A stretch of 64,000 bases of DNA from Eunapius fragilis (Eukaryota > Porifera > Demospongiae > Spongillida > Spongillidae): positions 6,217,738 to 6,281,737 of the forward strand of contig OY811986.1 in NCBI GenBank assembly GCA_963681505.1, read 5' to 3'. Each line of letters starts with the position of its first letter. Position 1 is the first letter of the stretch. Shown in pieces: positions 36,663-49,600 of this stretch. Made by a program: the position numbers and the translations under genes. Below the pieces are notes generated by a model. It did not search any database, was not told the origin of the DNA, and saw only the letters and a list, made by a program, of their open reading frames with translations.

Positions 36663-39600
36663 CATTATTTAGAGAAAGAAAACAGGTTAGTCGTTCGTTC
36701 CATGAAGTAGGATCACAACTACATTAGTTTGTTTTATTAACATTTTGGTGGGAAGAAAGCCAATTTTCACCCATTGAAATTTATGGGAGGGAACCACTAA
36801 TCTATTTGCAAGGTACAGCCAAACCAATGAGCTGATTATACAGGAGGCATTATTAAGAGAAAGAAAACAGGTCACTCGTTCGTTCCCTGAAGTAGGATCA
36901 CTACTCCATTAGTTTGTTTTATTAACACCTTGGTCGGAAGTTAGCCAATTTTCACCCATAGGAATGTATGGGAGGGAACCACTAATCTATTTGCATGGTA
37001 CAGCCAAACCAATCAGCTGATTATACAGAACGCAATATTTACAGAAAGGAAACAGGTACTCGTTCGTTCCATGAAGTAGGATCGCAACTCCATTAGTTTG
37101 TTTTATTAATACCTTGGCGGGAAGATAGCCAATTTTCACCCATAGAAATGTATGGGAGGGAACCACTAATCTATTTGCATGATACAGCCAAACCAATGAG
37201 CTGATTATACAGGAAGCATTATTTAGAGAAAGAAAAAAGGTTACTCGTTCGTTCCATGAAGTAGGATCGCAACTCCATTAGATTGTTTTATGAACACCTT
37301 GGTGGGAAGATAGCCAATTTTCACCCATTGAAATGTATGGGAGGGAACCACTAATCTATTTGCATGGTACAGCCAAACCAATGAGCTGATTATACAGGAG
37401 GCATTATTTAGAGAAAGAAAACAGGTTACTCGTTCGTTCCATGAAGTAGGATCGCAACTCCATTAGTTTGTTTTATTAACATTTTGGTGGGAAGATAGCC
37501 AATTTTCACCCATTGAAATGTATGGGAGGGAACCACTAATCTATTTGCATGGTACAGCAAAACCAATGAGCTGAATATACAGGAGTCATTATTTCATTAT
37601 TTAGAGAAAGAAAACAGGTTACTCGTTCGTTCCATGAAGTAGGATCGCAACTCCATTACTTAGTTTTATAAACACTATGGTGGGAAGATAGCCAATTTTC
37701 ACCCATAGAAATGTATTGGAGGGAACCACTAATCTATTTGCATGGTACAGCCAAACCAATGAGCTGATTATAGAGGAGGCAGTATTAATAGAAAGAAAAC
37801 AGGTTACTCGTTCGTTCCATGAAGTAGGATCGCAACTCCATTAGTTTGGTTTAACATCACCTTGGTGGGAAGTTGGCCAATTTTCACCCATTGATATGTA
37901 TGGGAGGGAACCACTAATCTATTTGCATGGTACAGCCAAACCAATGAGCTGATTATAGAGGAGGCAGTATTTATAGAAAGAAAACAGGTTACTCGTTCGT
38001 TCCATTAAGTAGGATCGCAACTCAACTAGTTTGTTTTATTAACACCTTGGTGGGAAGATAGCCAACTTTCACCCATAGAAATGGATGGGAGGGAACCACT
38101 AATCTATTAGCATGGTACAGCCAAACCAATGAGCTGATTATAGATGAGGCAGTATTTATAGAAAGAAAACAGGCTACTCGATTGTTCCATGAAGTAGGAT
38201 CGCAACTCAACTAGTTTGTTTTATTAACACCTTGGTGGGAAGTTAGCCAATTTTCACCATAGAAATGTATGGGAGGGAACCACTAATCTATTTGCATGGT
38301 ACAGCCAAACCAATCAGCTGATTATACAGGAGGCATTATTTAGAGAAAGAAAACAGGTTACTCGTTCGTTCCATGAAGTAGGATCGCAACTCCATTAGAT
38401 TGTTTTATTAACAACTTAATGGGAAGATAGCCAATTTTCACCCATTGAAATTTATGGGAGGGAAGCACTAATCTATTTGCAAGGTACAGCTAAACCAATG
38501 AGCTAATTATGCAGGAGGCATTATTAAGAGAAAGAAAACAGGTTACTCGTTCGTTCTCTGAAGTAGTATCACTACTCCATTAGTTTGTTTTATTAACACC
38601 TTGGTCGGAAGTTAGCCAATTTTCACCCATAGGAATGTATGGAAGGGAACCACTAATCTATTTGCATGGTACAGCCAAACCAATGAGCTAATTATACAGG
38701 AGGCATTATTTAGAGAAAGAAAACAGGTTACTCGTTCGTTCCATGAAGTAGGATCGCAACTCCATTAGTTTGTTTTATTAACATTTTGGTGGGAAGATAG
38801 CCAATTTTCACCCATTGAAATGTATAGGAGGGACCACTAATCTATTTGCATGGTACAGCCAAACCAATGAGCTGAATATACAGGAGTCATTATTTAGAGA
38901 AAGAAAACAGGTTACTCGTTCGTTCCATGAAGTAGGATCGCAACTCCATTAGTTTGTTTTATTAACACTATGGTGGGAAGATAGCCAATTTTCACCCATA
39001 GAAATGTATTGGAGGGAACCACTAATCTATTTGCATGGTACAGCCAAACCAATGAGCTGATTATAGAGGAGGCAGTATTTATAGAAAGAAAACAGGTTAC
39101 TCGTTCGTTCCATGAAGTAGGATCGCAACTCCATTAGTTTGGTTTAATATCACCTTGGTGGGAAGTTGGCCAATTTTCACCCATAGAAATGTATGGGAGG
39201 GAACCACTAATCTATTTGCATGGTACAGCGAAACCAATGAGCTGATTATAGATGTGGCAGTATTTAAAGAAAGAAAACAGGTTACTCGTTCGTTCCATGA
39301 AGTAGGATCGCAACTCCATTAGTTTGTTTTATTTACACCCTGGTGGGAAGATAGCCAATTTTCACCCATAGAAATGTATGGGAGGGAACCACTAATCTAT
39401 TTGCATGGTACAGCCAAACCAATGAGCTGATTATAGATGTGGCAGTATTTAAAGAAAGAAATCAGGTTACTCGTTCGTTCCATGAAGTAGGATCGCAACT
39501 CCATTAGATTGTTTTATTAACACCTTGGTGGGAAGATAGCCAATTTTCGCCCATAGAAATGTATGGGAGGGAACCACTAATTTATTTGCATGGTACAGCC

Positions 39601-40139
39601 AAACCAATCAGCTGATTATACAGGAGGCATTATTTAGAGAAAGAAAACAGGTTACTCGTTCGTTCCATGAAGTAGGATCGCAACTCCATTAGTTTGTTTT
39701 ATTAACACCTTGGTGGGAAGATAGCCAATTTTCACCCATAGAAATGTATGGGAGGGAACAACTAATCTATTTGCATGGCACAGCCAAACCAATCAGCTGA
39801 TTATACAGGAGGCATTATTTAGAGAAAGAAAACAGGTTACTCGTTCGTTCCATGAAGTAGGATCGCATCTCCATTAGTTTGTTTTATTAACACGTTGGTG
39901 GGAAGATAGCCAATTTTCACCCATAGAAATGAATGGGAGGGAACCACTAATCTATTTGCATGGTACAGCCAAACCATTGAGCTGATTATAGAGGAGGCAG
40001 TATTTATAAAAAGAAAACAGGTTACTCGTTCGTTCCATGAAGTAGGATCGCAACTCAACTAGTTTGTTTTATTAACACCTTGGTGGGAAGTTAGCCAATT
40101 TTCACCCATAGAAATGTATGGGAGGGAACCACTAATCTA
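36646..40139 (-). repeat. A2 junction-proximal, more divergent segment
   Basis: About 19 monomers with more private substitutions than the rest of A2: 'ggatcactactcc', 'gttggccaattttc', 'ctcgattgttcc', 'ttcaccatag', 'ggaggaagcacta'-like changes near 38460. A 7-monomer periodicity is still visible: 'aggagtcattattt' at 37581 and 38882 is 1301 bp apart, which is 1295 plus the net of an 8-bp gain and two 1-bp losses. Lower homogeneity near an array edge is usual for satellites. Confidence 0.7.
37587..37602. repeat. 8-bp tandem duplication inside one A2 monomer
   Basis: 'cattattt' occurs twice in a row where other monomers have it once ('ggcattatttagag'). The homologous monomer 7 units away (38882) has a single copy. 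It is a private length marker useful for anchoring reads. Confidence 0.85.
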
Positions 40140-43100
40140 TTTGCATGGTACAGCCAAACCAATCAGCTGATTATACAGAAGGCATTATTTAGAGAAAGAA
40201 AACAGGTTACTCGTTCGTTCCATGAAGTAGGATCGCAACTCCATTAGTTTGTTTTAATATCACCTTGGTGGGAAGTTAGCCAATTTTCACCCATAGATAT
40301 GTATGGGAGAGAACCACTAATCTATTTGCATGGTAGAGCCAAACCAATCAGCTGATTATACAGAAGGCATTATTTAGAGAAAGAAAATAGGTCACTCGTT
40401 CGTTCCATGAAGTACGATCGTAACTCCATTAGTTTTTTTTATTAACACCCTGGTGGGAAGATAGCCAATTTTCACCAATAGAAATGTATGGGAGGGAACC
40501 ACTAATCTATTTGCATGGTACAGCCAAACCAATGAGCTGATTATAGATGTGGCAGTATTTAAAGAAAGAAAACAGGTTACTCGTTCGTTCCATGAAGTAG
40601 GATTGCAAATCAACTAGTTTGTTTTATTAACACCTTGGGGGGAAGTTAGCCAATTTTCACCCATAGAAATGTATGGGAGGGAACCACTAATCTATTTGCA
40701 TGGTACAGCCAAACCAATGAGCTGATTATACAGGAGGCATTATTTAGAGAAAGAAAACAGGTTTCTCGTTCGTTCCATGAAGTAGGATTGCAACTCCATT
40801 AGATTGTTTTATTAACACCTTGGTGGAAAGATAGCCAATTTTCATTCATAGAAATGTATGGGATTGAACCACTAATCTACTTGCACGGAACAGCCAAACC
40901 AATGAGCTGATTATACAGAAGGAATTATTTACAGAAAGAAAACAGGTTACTCGTTCGATCCATGAAGTAGGATCGCAACTCCATTAGTTTGTTTTATTAA
41001 CACCTTGGTGGGAAGATAGCCAATTTTCACCCATAGAAATGTATGTGAGGGAACCACTAATCTATTTGCATGGAACAGCCAAACCAATGAGCTGATTATA
41101 CAGGAGGCATTATTTAGAGAAATAAAACAGGTTACTCGTTCGTTCCATGAAGTAGGATCGCAACTCCATTAGTTTGTTTTATTTACACCCTGGTGGGAAG
41201 ATAGCCAATTTTCACCCATAGAAATGTATGGGAGGGAACCACTAATCTATTTGCATGGTACAGCCAAACCAATGAGCTGATTATAGATGTGGCAGTATTT
41301 AAAGAAAGAAAACAGGTTACTCGTTCGTTCCATGAAGTAGGATCGCAACTCCATTAGATTGTTTTATTAACACCTTGGTGGGAAGATAGCCAATTTTCGC
41401 CCATAGAAATGTATGGGAGGGAACCACTAATTTATTTGCATGGTACAGCCAAACCAATCAGCTGATTATACAGGAGGCATTATTTAGAGAAATAAAACAG
41501 GTTACTCGTTCGTTCCATGAAGTAGGATCGCAACTCCATTAGTTTGTTTTATTAACACCTTGGTGGGAAGATAGCCAATTTTCACCCATAGAAATGTATG
41601 GGAGGGAACAACTAATCTATTTGCATGGCACAGCCAAACCAATCAGCTGATTATACAGGAGGCATTATTTAGAGAAAGAAAACAGGTTACTCGTTCGTTC
41701 CATGAAGTAGGATCGCATCTCCATTAGTTTCTTTTATTAACACGTTGGTGGGAAGATAGCCAATTTTCACCCATAGAAATGAATGGGAGGGAACCACTAA
41801 TCTATTTGCATGGTACAGCCAAACCATTGAGCTGATTATAGAGGAGGCAGTATTTATAGAAAGAAAACAGGTTACTCGTTCGTTCCATGAAGTAGGATCG
41901 CAACTCAACTAGTTTGTTTTATTAACACCTTGGTGGGAAGTTAGCCAATTTTCACCCATAGAAATGTATGGGAGGGAACCACTAATCTATTTGCATGGTA
42001 CAGCCAAACCAATGAGCTGATTATACAGGAGGCATTATTTAGAGAAAGAAAACAGGTTTCTCGTTCGTTCCATGAAGTAGGATTGCAACTCCATTAGATT
42101 GTTTTATTAACACCTTGGTGGAAAGATAGCCAATTTTCACCCATAGAAATGTATGGGATTGAACCACTAATCTACTTGCACGGAACAGCCAAACCAATGA
42201 GCTGATTATACAAGAGGAATTATTTAGAGAAAGAAAACAGGTTACTCATTCGATCCATGAAGTAGGATCGCAACTCCATTAGTTTGTTTTATTAACACCT
42301 TGGTGGGAAGATAGCCAATTTTCACCCATAGAAATGTATGTGAGGGAACCACTAATCTATTTGCATGGAACAGCCAAACCAATGAGCTGATTATACAGGA
42401 GGCATTATTTAGAGAAATAAAACAGGTTACTCGTTCGTTCCATGAAGTAGGATCGCAACTCAACTAGTTTGTTTTATTAACACCTTGGTGGGAAGATAGC
42501 CAATTTTCACCCATAGAAATGTATGGGAGGGAACCACTAATCTATTTGCATGGTACAGCCAAACCAATCAGCTGATTATACAGGAGGCATTATTTAGAGA
42601 AAGAATACAGGTTACTCGTTCGTTCCATGAAGTAGGATCGCAACTACATTAGTTTGTTTTATTAACACCTTGGTGGGAAGATAGCCAATTTTCACCCATA
42701 GGAACGTATGGGAGGGAACCACTAATCTATTTGCATGTTACAACCAAACTAATCAGCTGATTATACAGAAGGCATTATTTAGAGAAAGAAAACAGGTTAC
42801 TCGTTCGTTCCATGAAGTAGGAACGCAACTCCATTAGTTTGTTTAAATATCACCTTGGTGGGAAGTTAGCCAATTTTCACCCATAGAAATGTATGGGAGG
42901 GAACCACTAATCTAATTGCATGGTACAGCCAAACCAATCAGCTGATTATACAGAAGGCATTATATATAGAAAGAAAACAGGTTACTCGTTCGTTCCATGA
43001 ATTACGATCGCAACTCCATTAGTTTGTTTTAATATCACCTTGGTGGGAAGTTAGCAAATTTTCACCCATAGAAATGTATGGGAGGGAACCACAAATCTAT

Positions 43101-43149
43101 TTGCATGGTACAGCCAAACCAATGAGCTGATTATACAGGAGGCATTATT

Positions 43150-44444
43150 TAAAGAAAGAAAACAGGTTACTCGTTCGTTCCATGAAGTAGGATCGCAACT
43201 CCATTTGTTTGTTTTATTAACACCTTGGTCGGAAGATAGTCAATTTTCACCCATAGAAATGTATGGGAGGGAACCACTAATCTAATTGCATGGTACAGCC
43301 AAACCAATGAGCTGATTATACTGGAGGCATTATTTAGAGAAAGAAAACAGGTTACTCGTTCGTTCCATGAAGTAGGATCGCAACTCCATTAGTTTGTTTT
43401 ATTAACACCTTGGTGGGAAGATAGCCAATTTTAACCCATTGAAATGTATGGGAGGGAACCACTAATCTATTTGCATGGTACAGCCAAACCAATGAGCTGA
43501 TTATACAGGAGGCAGTATTTATAGCAAGAAAACAGGTTACTCGTTCGTTCCATGAAGTAGGATCGCAACTCAACTAGTTTGTTTTATTAACACCTTGGTG
43601 GTAAGTTAGCCAATTTTCACCCATAGAAATGTATGGGAGGGAACCACTAATCTATTTGCATGGTACAGCCAAACAAATCAGCTGATTTCACTGAAGGCAT
43701 TATTTAGAGAAAGAAAACAGGTTACTCGTTCGTTCCATGAAGTAGGAACGCAACTCCATTTGTTTGTTTTAATATCACCTTGGTGGGAAATTAGCCAATT
43801 TTCACCCATAGAAATGTATGGGAGGGAACCACTAATCTATTTGCATGGTACAGCCAAACCAATCAGCTGATTATACAGAAGGCATTATATAGAGAAAGAA
43901 AATAGGTTACTCGTTCGTTCCATGAAGTAGGATCGCAACTCCATTAGTTTGTTTTATTAACACCCTGGTGGGAAGATAGCCAATTTTCACCCATAGAAAT
44001 GTATGGGAGGGAACCACTAATCTATTTGCATGATACAGCCAAACCAATGAGCTGATTATAGATGTGGCAGTATTTAAAGAAAGAAAACAGGTTACTCGTT
44101 CGTTCCATGAAGTAGGATCGCAACTCCATTAGTTTGTTTTATTAACACCTTGGTGGGAAGATAACCAATTTTCACCCATAGAAATGTATGGGAGGGAACC
44201 ACTAATCTAATTGCATGGTACAGCCAAACCAATGAGCTGATTATACAGGAGGAATTATTTAGAGAAAGAAAACAGGTTACTCGTTTGTTCAATGAAGTAG
44301 GATCGCAACTCCATTAGTTTGTTATATTAACACCTTGGTGGGAAGATAGCCAATTTTCACCCATAGAAATGTATGGGAGGGAACCACTAATCTATTTGCA
44401 TGATACAGCCAAACCAATGAGCTGATTATAGATGTGGCAGTATT
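43150..44444 (-). repeat. A2 internal 7-mer duplication (1295 bp), copy 1
   Basis: 'ccatttgtttg' with 'ccttggtcggaag' at 43201 recurs at 44496. 'gtttgttatattaac' at 44318 recurs at 45613. Both are 1295 bp apart. The downstream 28-monomer block (46615-51800) has only one copy of this 7-mer, so the expansion is private to copy 1. Confidence 0.78.
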
Positions 44445-45739
44445 TAAAGAAAGAAAACAGGTTACTCGTTCGTTCCATGAAGTAGGATCGCAACTCCATT
44501 TGTTTGTTTTATTAACACCTTGGTCGGAAGATAGTCAATTTTCACCCATAGAAATGTATGGGAGGGAACCACTAATCTAATTGCATGGTACAGCCAAACC
44601 AATGAGCTGATTATACTGGAGGCATTATTTAGAGAAAGAAAACAGGTTACTCGTTCGTTCCATGAAGTAGGATCGCAACTCCATTAGTTTGTTTTATTAA
44701 CACCTTGGTGGGAAGATAGCCAATTTTAACCCATTGAAATGTATGGGAGGGAACCACTAATCTATTTGCATGGTACAGCCAAACCAATGAGCTGATTATA
44801 CAGGAGGCAGTATTTATAGCAAGAAAACAGGTTACTCGTTCGTTCCATGAAGTAGGATCGCAACTCAACTAGTTTGTTTTATTAACACCTTGGTGGTAAG
44901 TTAGCCAATTTTCACCCATAGAAATGTATGGGAGGGAACCACTAATCTATTTGCATGGTACAGCCAAACAAATCAGCTGATTTCACTGAAGGCATTATTT
45001 AGAGAAAGAAAACAGGTTACTCGTTCGTTCCATGAAGTAGGAACGCAACTCCATTTGTTTGTTTTAATATCACCTTGGTGGGAAATTAGCCAATTTTCAC
45101 CCATAGAAATGTATGGGAGGGAACCACTAATCTATTTGCATGGTACAGCCAAACCAATCAGCTGATTATACAGAAGGCATTATATAGAGAAAGAAAATAG
45201 GTTACTCGTTCGTTCCATGAAGTAGGATCGCAACTCCATTAGTTTGTTTTATTAACACCCTGGTGGGAAGATAGCCAATTTTCACCCATAGAAATGTATG
45301 GGAGGGAACCACTAATCTATTTGCATGATACAGCCAAACCAATGAGCTGATTATAGATGTGGCAGTATTTAAAGAAAGAAAACAGGTTACTCGTTCGTTC
45401 CATGAAGTAGGATCGCAACTCCATTAGTTTGTTTTATTAACACCTTGGTGGGAAGATAACCAATTTTCACCCATAGAAATGTATGGGAGGGAACCACTAA
45501 TCTATTTGCATGGTACAGCCAAACCAATGAGCTGATTATACAGGAGGAATTATTTAGAGAAAGAAAACAGGTTACTCGTTTGTTCAATGAAGTAGGATCG
45601 CAACTCCATTAGTTTGTTATATTAACACCTTGGTGGGAAGATAGCCAATTTTCACCCATAGAAATGTATGTAAGGGAACCACTAATCTATTTGCATGGAA
45701 CAGCCAAACCAATGAGCTGATTATACAGGAGGCATTATT
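44445..45739 (-). repeat. A2 internal 7-mer duplication (1295 bp), copy 2
   Basis: Tandem copy of the preceding seven monomers. It ends with the 'gtatgtaagggaacc' monomer (45667), which has single counterparts at about 50846 and 56211. Confidence 0.78.
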
Positions 45740-46614
45740 TAGAGAAAGAAAACAGGTTACTCGTTCGTTCCATGAAGTAGGATCGCAACTCAACTAGTTT
45801 GTTTTATTAACACCTTGGTGGGAAGATAGCCAATTTTCACCCATAGAAATGTATGTGAGGGAACCACTAATCTATTTGCATGGTACAGCCAAACCAATCA
45901 GCTGATTATACAGGAGGCATTATTTAGAGAAAGAATACAGGTTACTCGTTCGTTCCATGAAGTAGGATCGCAACTACATTAGTTTGTTTTATTAACACCT
46001 TGGTGGGAAGATAGCCAATTTTCACCCATAGGAATGTATGGGAGGGAACCACTAATCTATTTGCATGTTACAACCAAACTAATCAGCTGATTATACAGAA
46101 GGCATTATATAGAGAAAGAAAACAGGTTACTCGTTCGTTCCATGAAGTAGGAACGCAACTCCATTAGTTTGTTTTAATATCACCTTGGTGGGAAGTTAGC
46201 CAATTTTCACCCATAGAAATGTATGGGAAGGAACCACTAATCTAATTGCATGGTACAGCCAAACCAATCAGCTGATTATACAGAAGGCATTATTTAGAGA
46301 AAGAAAACAGGTTACTCGTTCGTTCCATGAATTACGATCGCAACTCCATTAGTTTGTTTTAATATCACCTTGGTGGGAAGTTAGCAAATTTTCACCCATA
46401 GAAATGTATGGGAGGGAACCACAAAACTATTTGCATGGTACAGCCAAACCAATGAGCTGATTATACAGGAGGCATTATTTAAAGAAAGAAAACAGGTTAC
46501 TCGTTCGTTCCATGAAGTAGGATCGCAACACCATTAGTTTGTTTTATTAACACCTTGGTCGGAAGATAGTCAATTTTCACCCATAGAAATGTATGGGAGG
46601 GAACCACTAATCTA

Positions 46615-49600
46615 TTTGCATGGTACAGCCAAACCAATCAGCTGATTATACAGAAGGCATTATTTAGAGAAAGAAAACAGGTTACTCGTTCGTTCCATGA
46701 AGTAGGATCGCAACTCCATTAGTTTGTTTTAATATCACCTTGGTGGGAAGTTAGCCAATTTTCACCCATAGATATGTATGGGAGAGAACCACTAATCTAT
46801 TTGCATGGTAGAGCCAAACCAATCAGCTGATTATACAGAAGGCATTATTTAGAGAAAGAAAATAGGTCACTCGTTCGTTCCATGAAGTACGATCGTAACT
46901 CCATTAGTTTTTTTTATTAACACCCTGGTGGGAAGATAGCCAATTTTCACCAATAGAAATGTATGGGAGGGAACCACTAATCTATTTGCATGGTACAGCC
47001 AAACCAATGAGCTGATTATAGATGTGGCAGTATATAAAGAAAGAAAACAGGTTACTCGTTCGTTCCATGAAGTAGGATTGCAAATCAACTAGTTTGTTTT
47101 ATTAACACCTTGGTGGGAAGTTAGCCAATTTTCACCCATAGAAATGTATGGGAGGGAACCACTAATCTATTTGCATGGTACAGCCAAACCAATGAGCTGA
47201 TTATACAGGAGGCATTATTTAGAGAAAGAAAACAGGTTTCTCGTTCGTTCCATGAAGTAGGATTGCAACTCCATTAGATTGTTTTATTAACACCTTGGTG
47301 GAAAGATAGCCAATTTTCACCCATAGTAATGTATGGGATTGAACCACTAATCTACTTGCACGGAACAGCCAAACCAATGAGCTGATTATACAGGAGGAAT
47401 TATTTACAGAAAGAAAACAGGTTACTCGTTCGATCCATGAAGTAGGATCGCAACTCCATTAGTTTGTTTTATTAACACCTTGGTGGGAAGATAGCCAATT
47501 TTCACCCATAGAAATGTATGTGAGGGAACCACTAATCTATTTGCATGGAACAGCCAAACCAATGAGCTGATTATACAGGAGGCATTATTTAGAGAAATAA
47601 AACAGGTTACTCGTTCGTTCCATGAAGTAGGATCGCAACTCCATTAGTTTGTTTTATTTACACCCTGGTGGGAAGATAGCCAATTTTCACCCATAGAAAT
47701 GTATGGGAGGGAACCACTAATCTATTTGCATGGTACAGCCAAACCAATGAGCTGATTATAGATGTGGCAGTATTTAAAGAAAGAAAACAGGTTACTCGTT
47801 CGTTCCATGAAGTAGGATCGCAACTCCATTAGATTGTTTTATTAACACCTTGGTGGGAAGATAGCCAATTTTCGCCCATAGAAATGTATGGGAGGGAACC
47901 ACTAATTTATTTGCATGGTACAGCCAAACCAATCAGCTGATTATACAGGAGGCATTATTTAGAGAAATAAAACAGGTTACTCGTTCGTTCCATGAAGTAG
48001 GATCGCAACTCCATTAGTTTGTTTTATTAACACCTTGGTGGGAAGATAGCCAATTTTCACCCATAGAAATGTATGGGAGGGAACAACTAATCTATTTGCA
48101 TGGCACAGCCAAACCAATCAGCTGATTATACAGGAGGCATTATTTAGAGAAAGAAAACAGGTTACTCGTTCGTTCCATGAAGTAGGATCGCATCTCCATT
48201 AGTTTCTTTTATTAACACGTTGGTGGGAAGATAGCCAATTTTCACCCATAGAAATGAATGGGAGGGAACCACTAATCTATTTGCATGGTACAGCCAAACC
48301 ATTGAGCTGATTATAGAGGAGGCAGTATTTATAGAAAGAAAACAGGTTACTCGTTCGTTCCATGAAGTAGGATCGCAACTCAACTAGTTTGTTTTATTAA
48401 CACCTTGGTGGGAAGTTAGCCAATTTTCACCCATAGAAATGTATGGGAGGGAACCACTAATCTATTTGCATGGTACAGCTAACCAATGAGCTGATTATAC
48501 AGGAGGCATTATTTAGAGAAAGAAAACAGGTTTCTCGTTCGTTCCATGAAGTAGGATTGCAACTCCATTAGATTGTTTTATTAACACCTTGGTGGAAAGA
48601 TAGCCAATTTTCACCCATAGAAATGTATGGGATTGAACCACTAATCTACTTGCACGGAACAGCCAAACCAATGAGCTGATTATACAAGAGGAATTATTTA
48701 GAGAAAGAAAACAGGTTACTCGTTCGATCCATGAAGTAGGATCGCAACTCCATTAGTTTGTTTTATTAACACCTTGGTGGGAAGATAGCCAATTTTCACC
48801 CATAGAAATGTATGTGAGGGAACCACTAATCTATTTGCATGGAACAGCCAAACCAATGAGCTGATTATACAGGAGGCATTATTTAGAGAAATAAAACAGG
48901 TTACTCGTTCGTTCCATGAAGTAGGATCGCAACTCAACTAGTTTGTTTTATTAACACCTTGGTGGGAAGATAGCCAATTTTCACCCATAGAAATGTATGG
49001 GAGGGAACCACTAATCTATTTGCATGGTACAGCCAAACCAATCAGCTGATTATACAGGAGGCATTATTTAGAGAAAGAATACAGGTTACTCGTTCGTTCC
49101 ATGAAGTAGGATCGCAACTACATTAGTTTGTTTTATTAACACCTTGGTGGGAAGATAGCCAATTTTCACCCATAGGAACGTATGGGAGGGAACCACTAAT
49201 CTATTTGCATGTTACAACCAAACTAATCAGCTGATTATACAGAAGGCATTATTTAGAGAAAGAAAACAGGTTACTCGTTCGTTCCATGAAGTAGGAACGC
49301 AACTCCATTAGTTTGTTTAAATATCACCTTGGTGGGAAGTTAGCCAATTTTCACCCATAGAAATGTATGGGAGGGAACCACTAATCTAATTGCATGGTAC
49401 AGCCAAACCAATCAGCTGATTATACAGAAGGCATTATTTATAGAAAGAAAACAGGTTACTCGTTCGTTCCATGAATTACGATCGCAACTCCATTAGTTTG
49501 TTTTAATATCACCTTGGTGGGAAGTTAGCAAATTTTCACCCATAGAAATGTATGGGAGGGAACCACAAATCTATTTGCATGGTACAGCCAAACCAATGAG

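Larger units (their letters stand above)
40140..46614 (-). repeat. A2 segmental duplication, copy 1 (35 monomers, 6475 bp)
   Basis: Matches the block from 46615 onward. 'gatatgtatgggagagaacc' lies at 40296 and 46771, exactly 6475 bp (35 x 185) apart. Through about 44300 the offset is 6474-6475 bp. From about 45300 the correct pairing is at 5179 bp ('cacaaaactat' at 46420 and 51599), because this copy contains seven extra monomers. Confidence 0.82.

Noticed and set aside
36687..37196. Short - strand frames near the right junction (62 and 69 codons) as genes flanking B
   Set aside because: They are the same satellite-A translation as elsewhere in A2, altered by edge variants.
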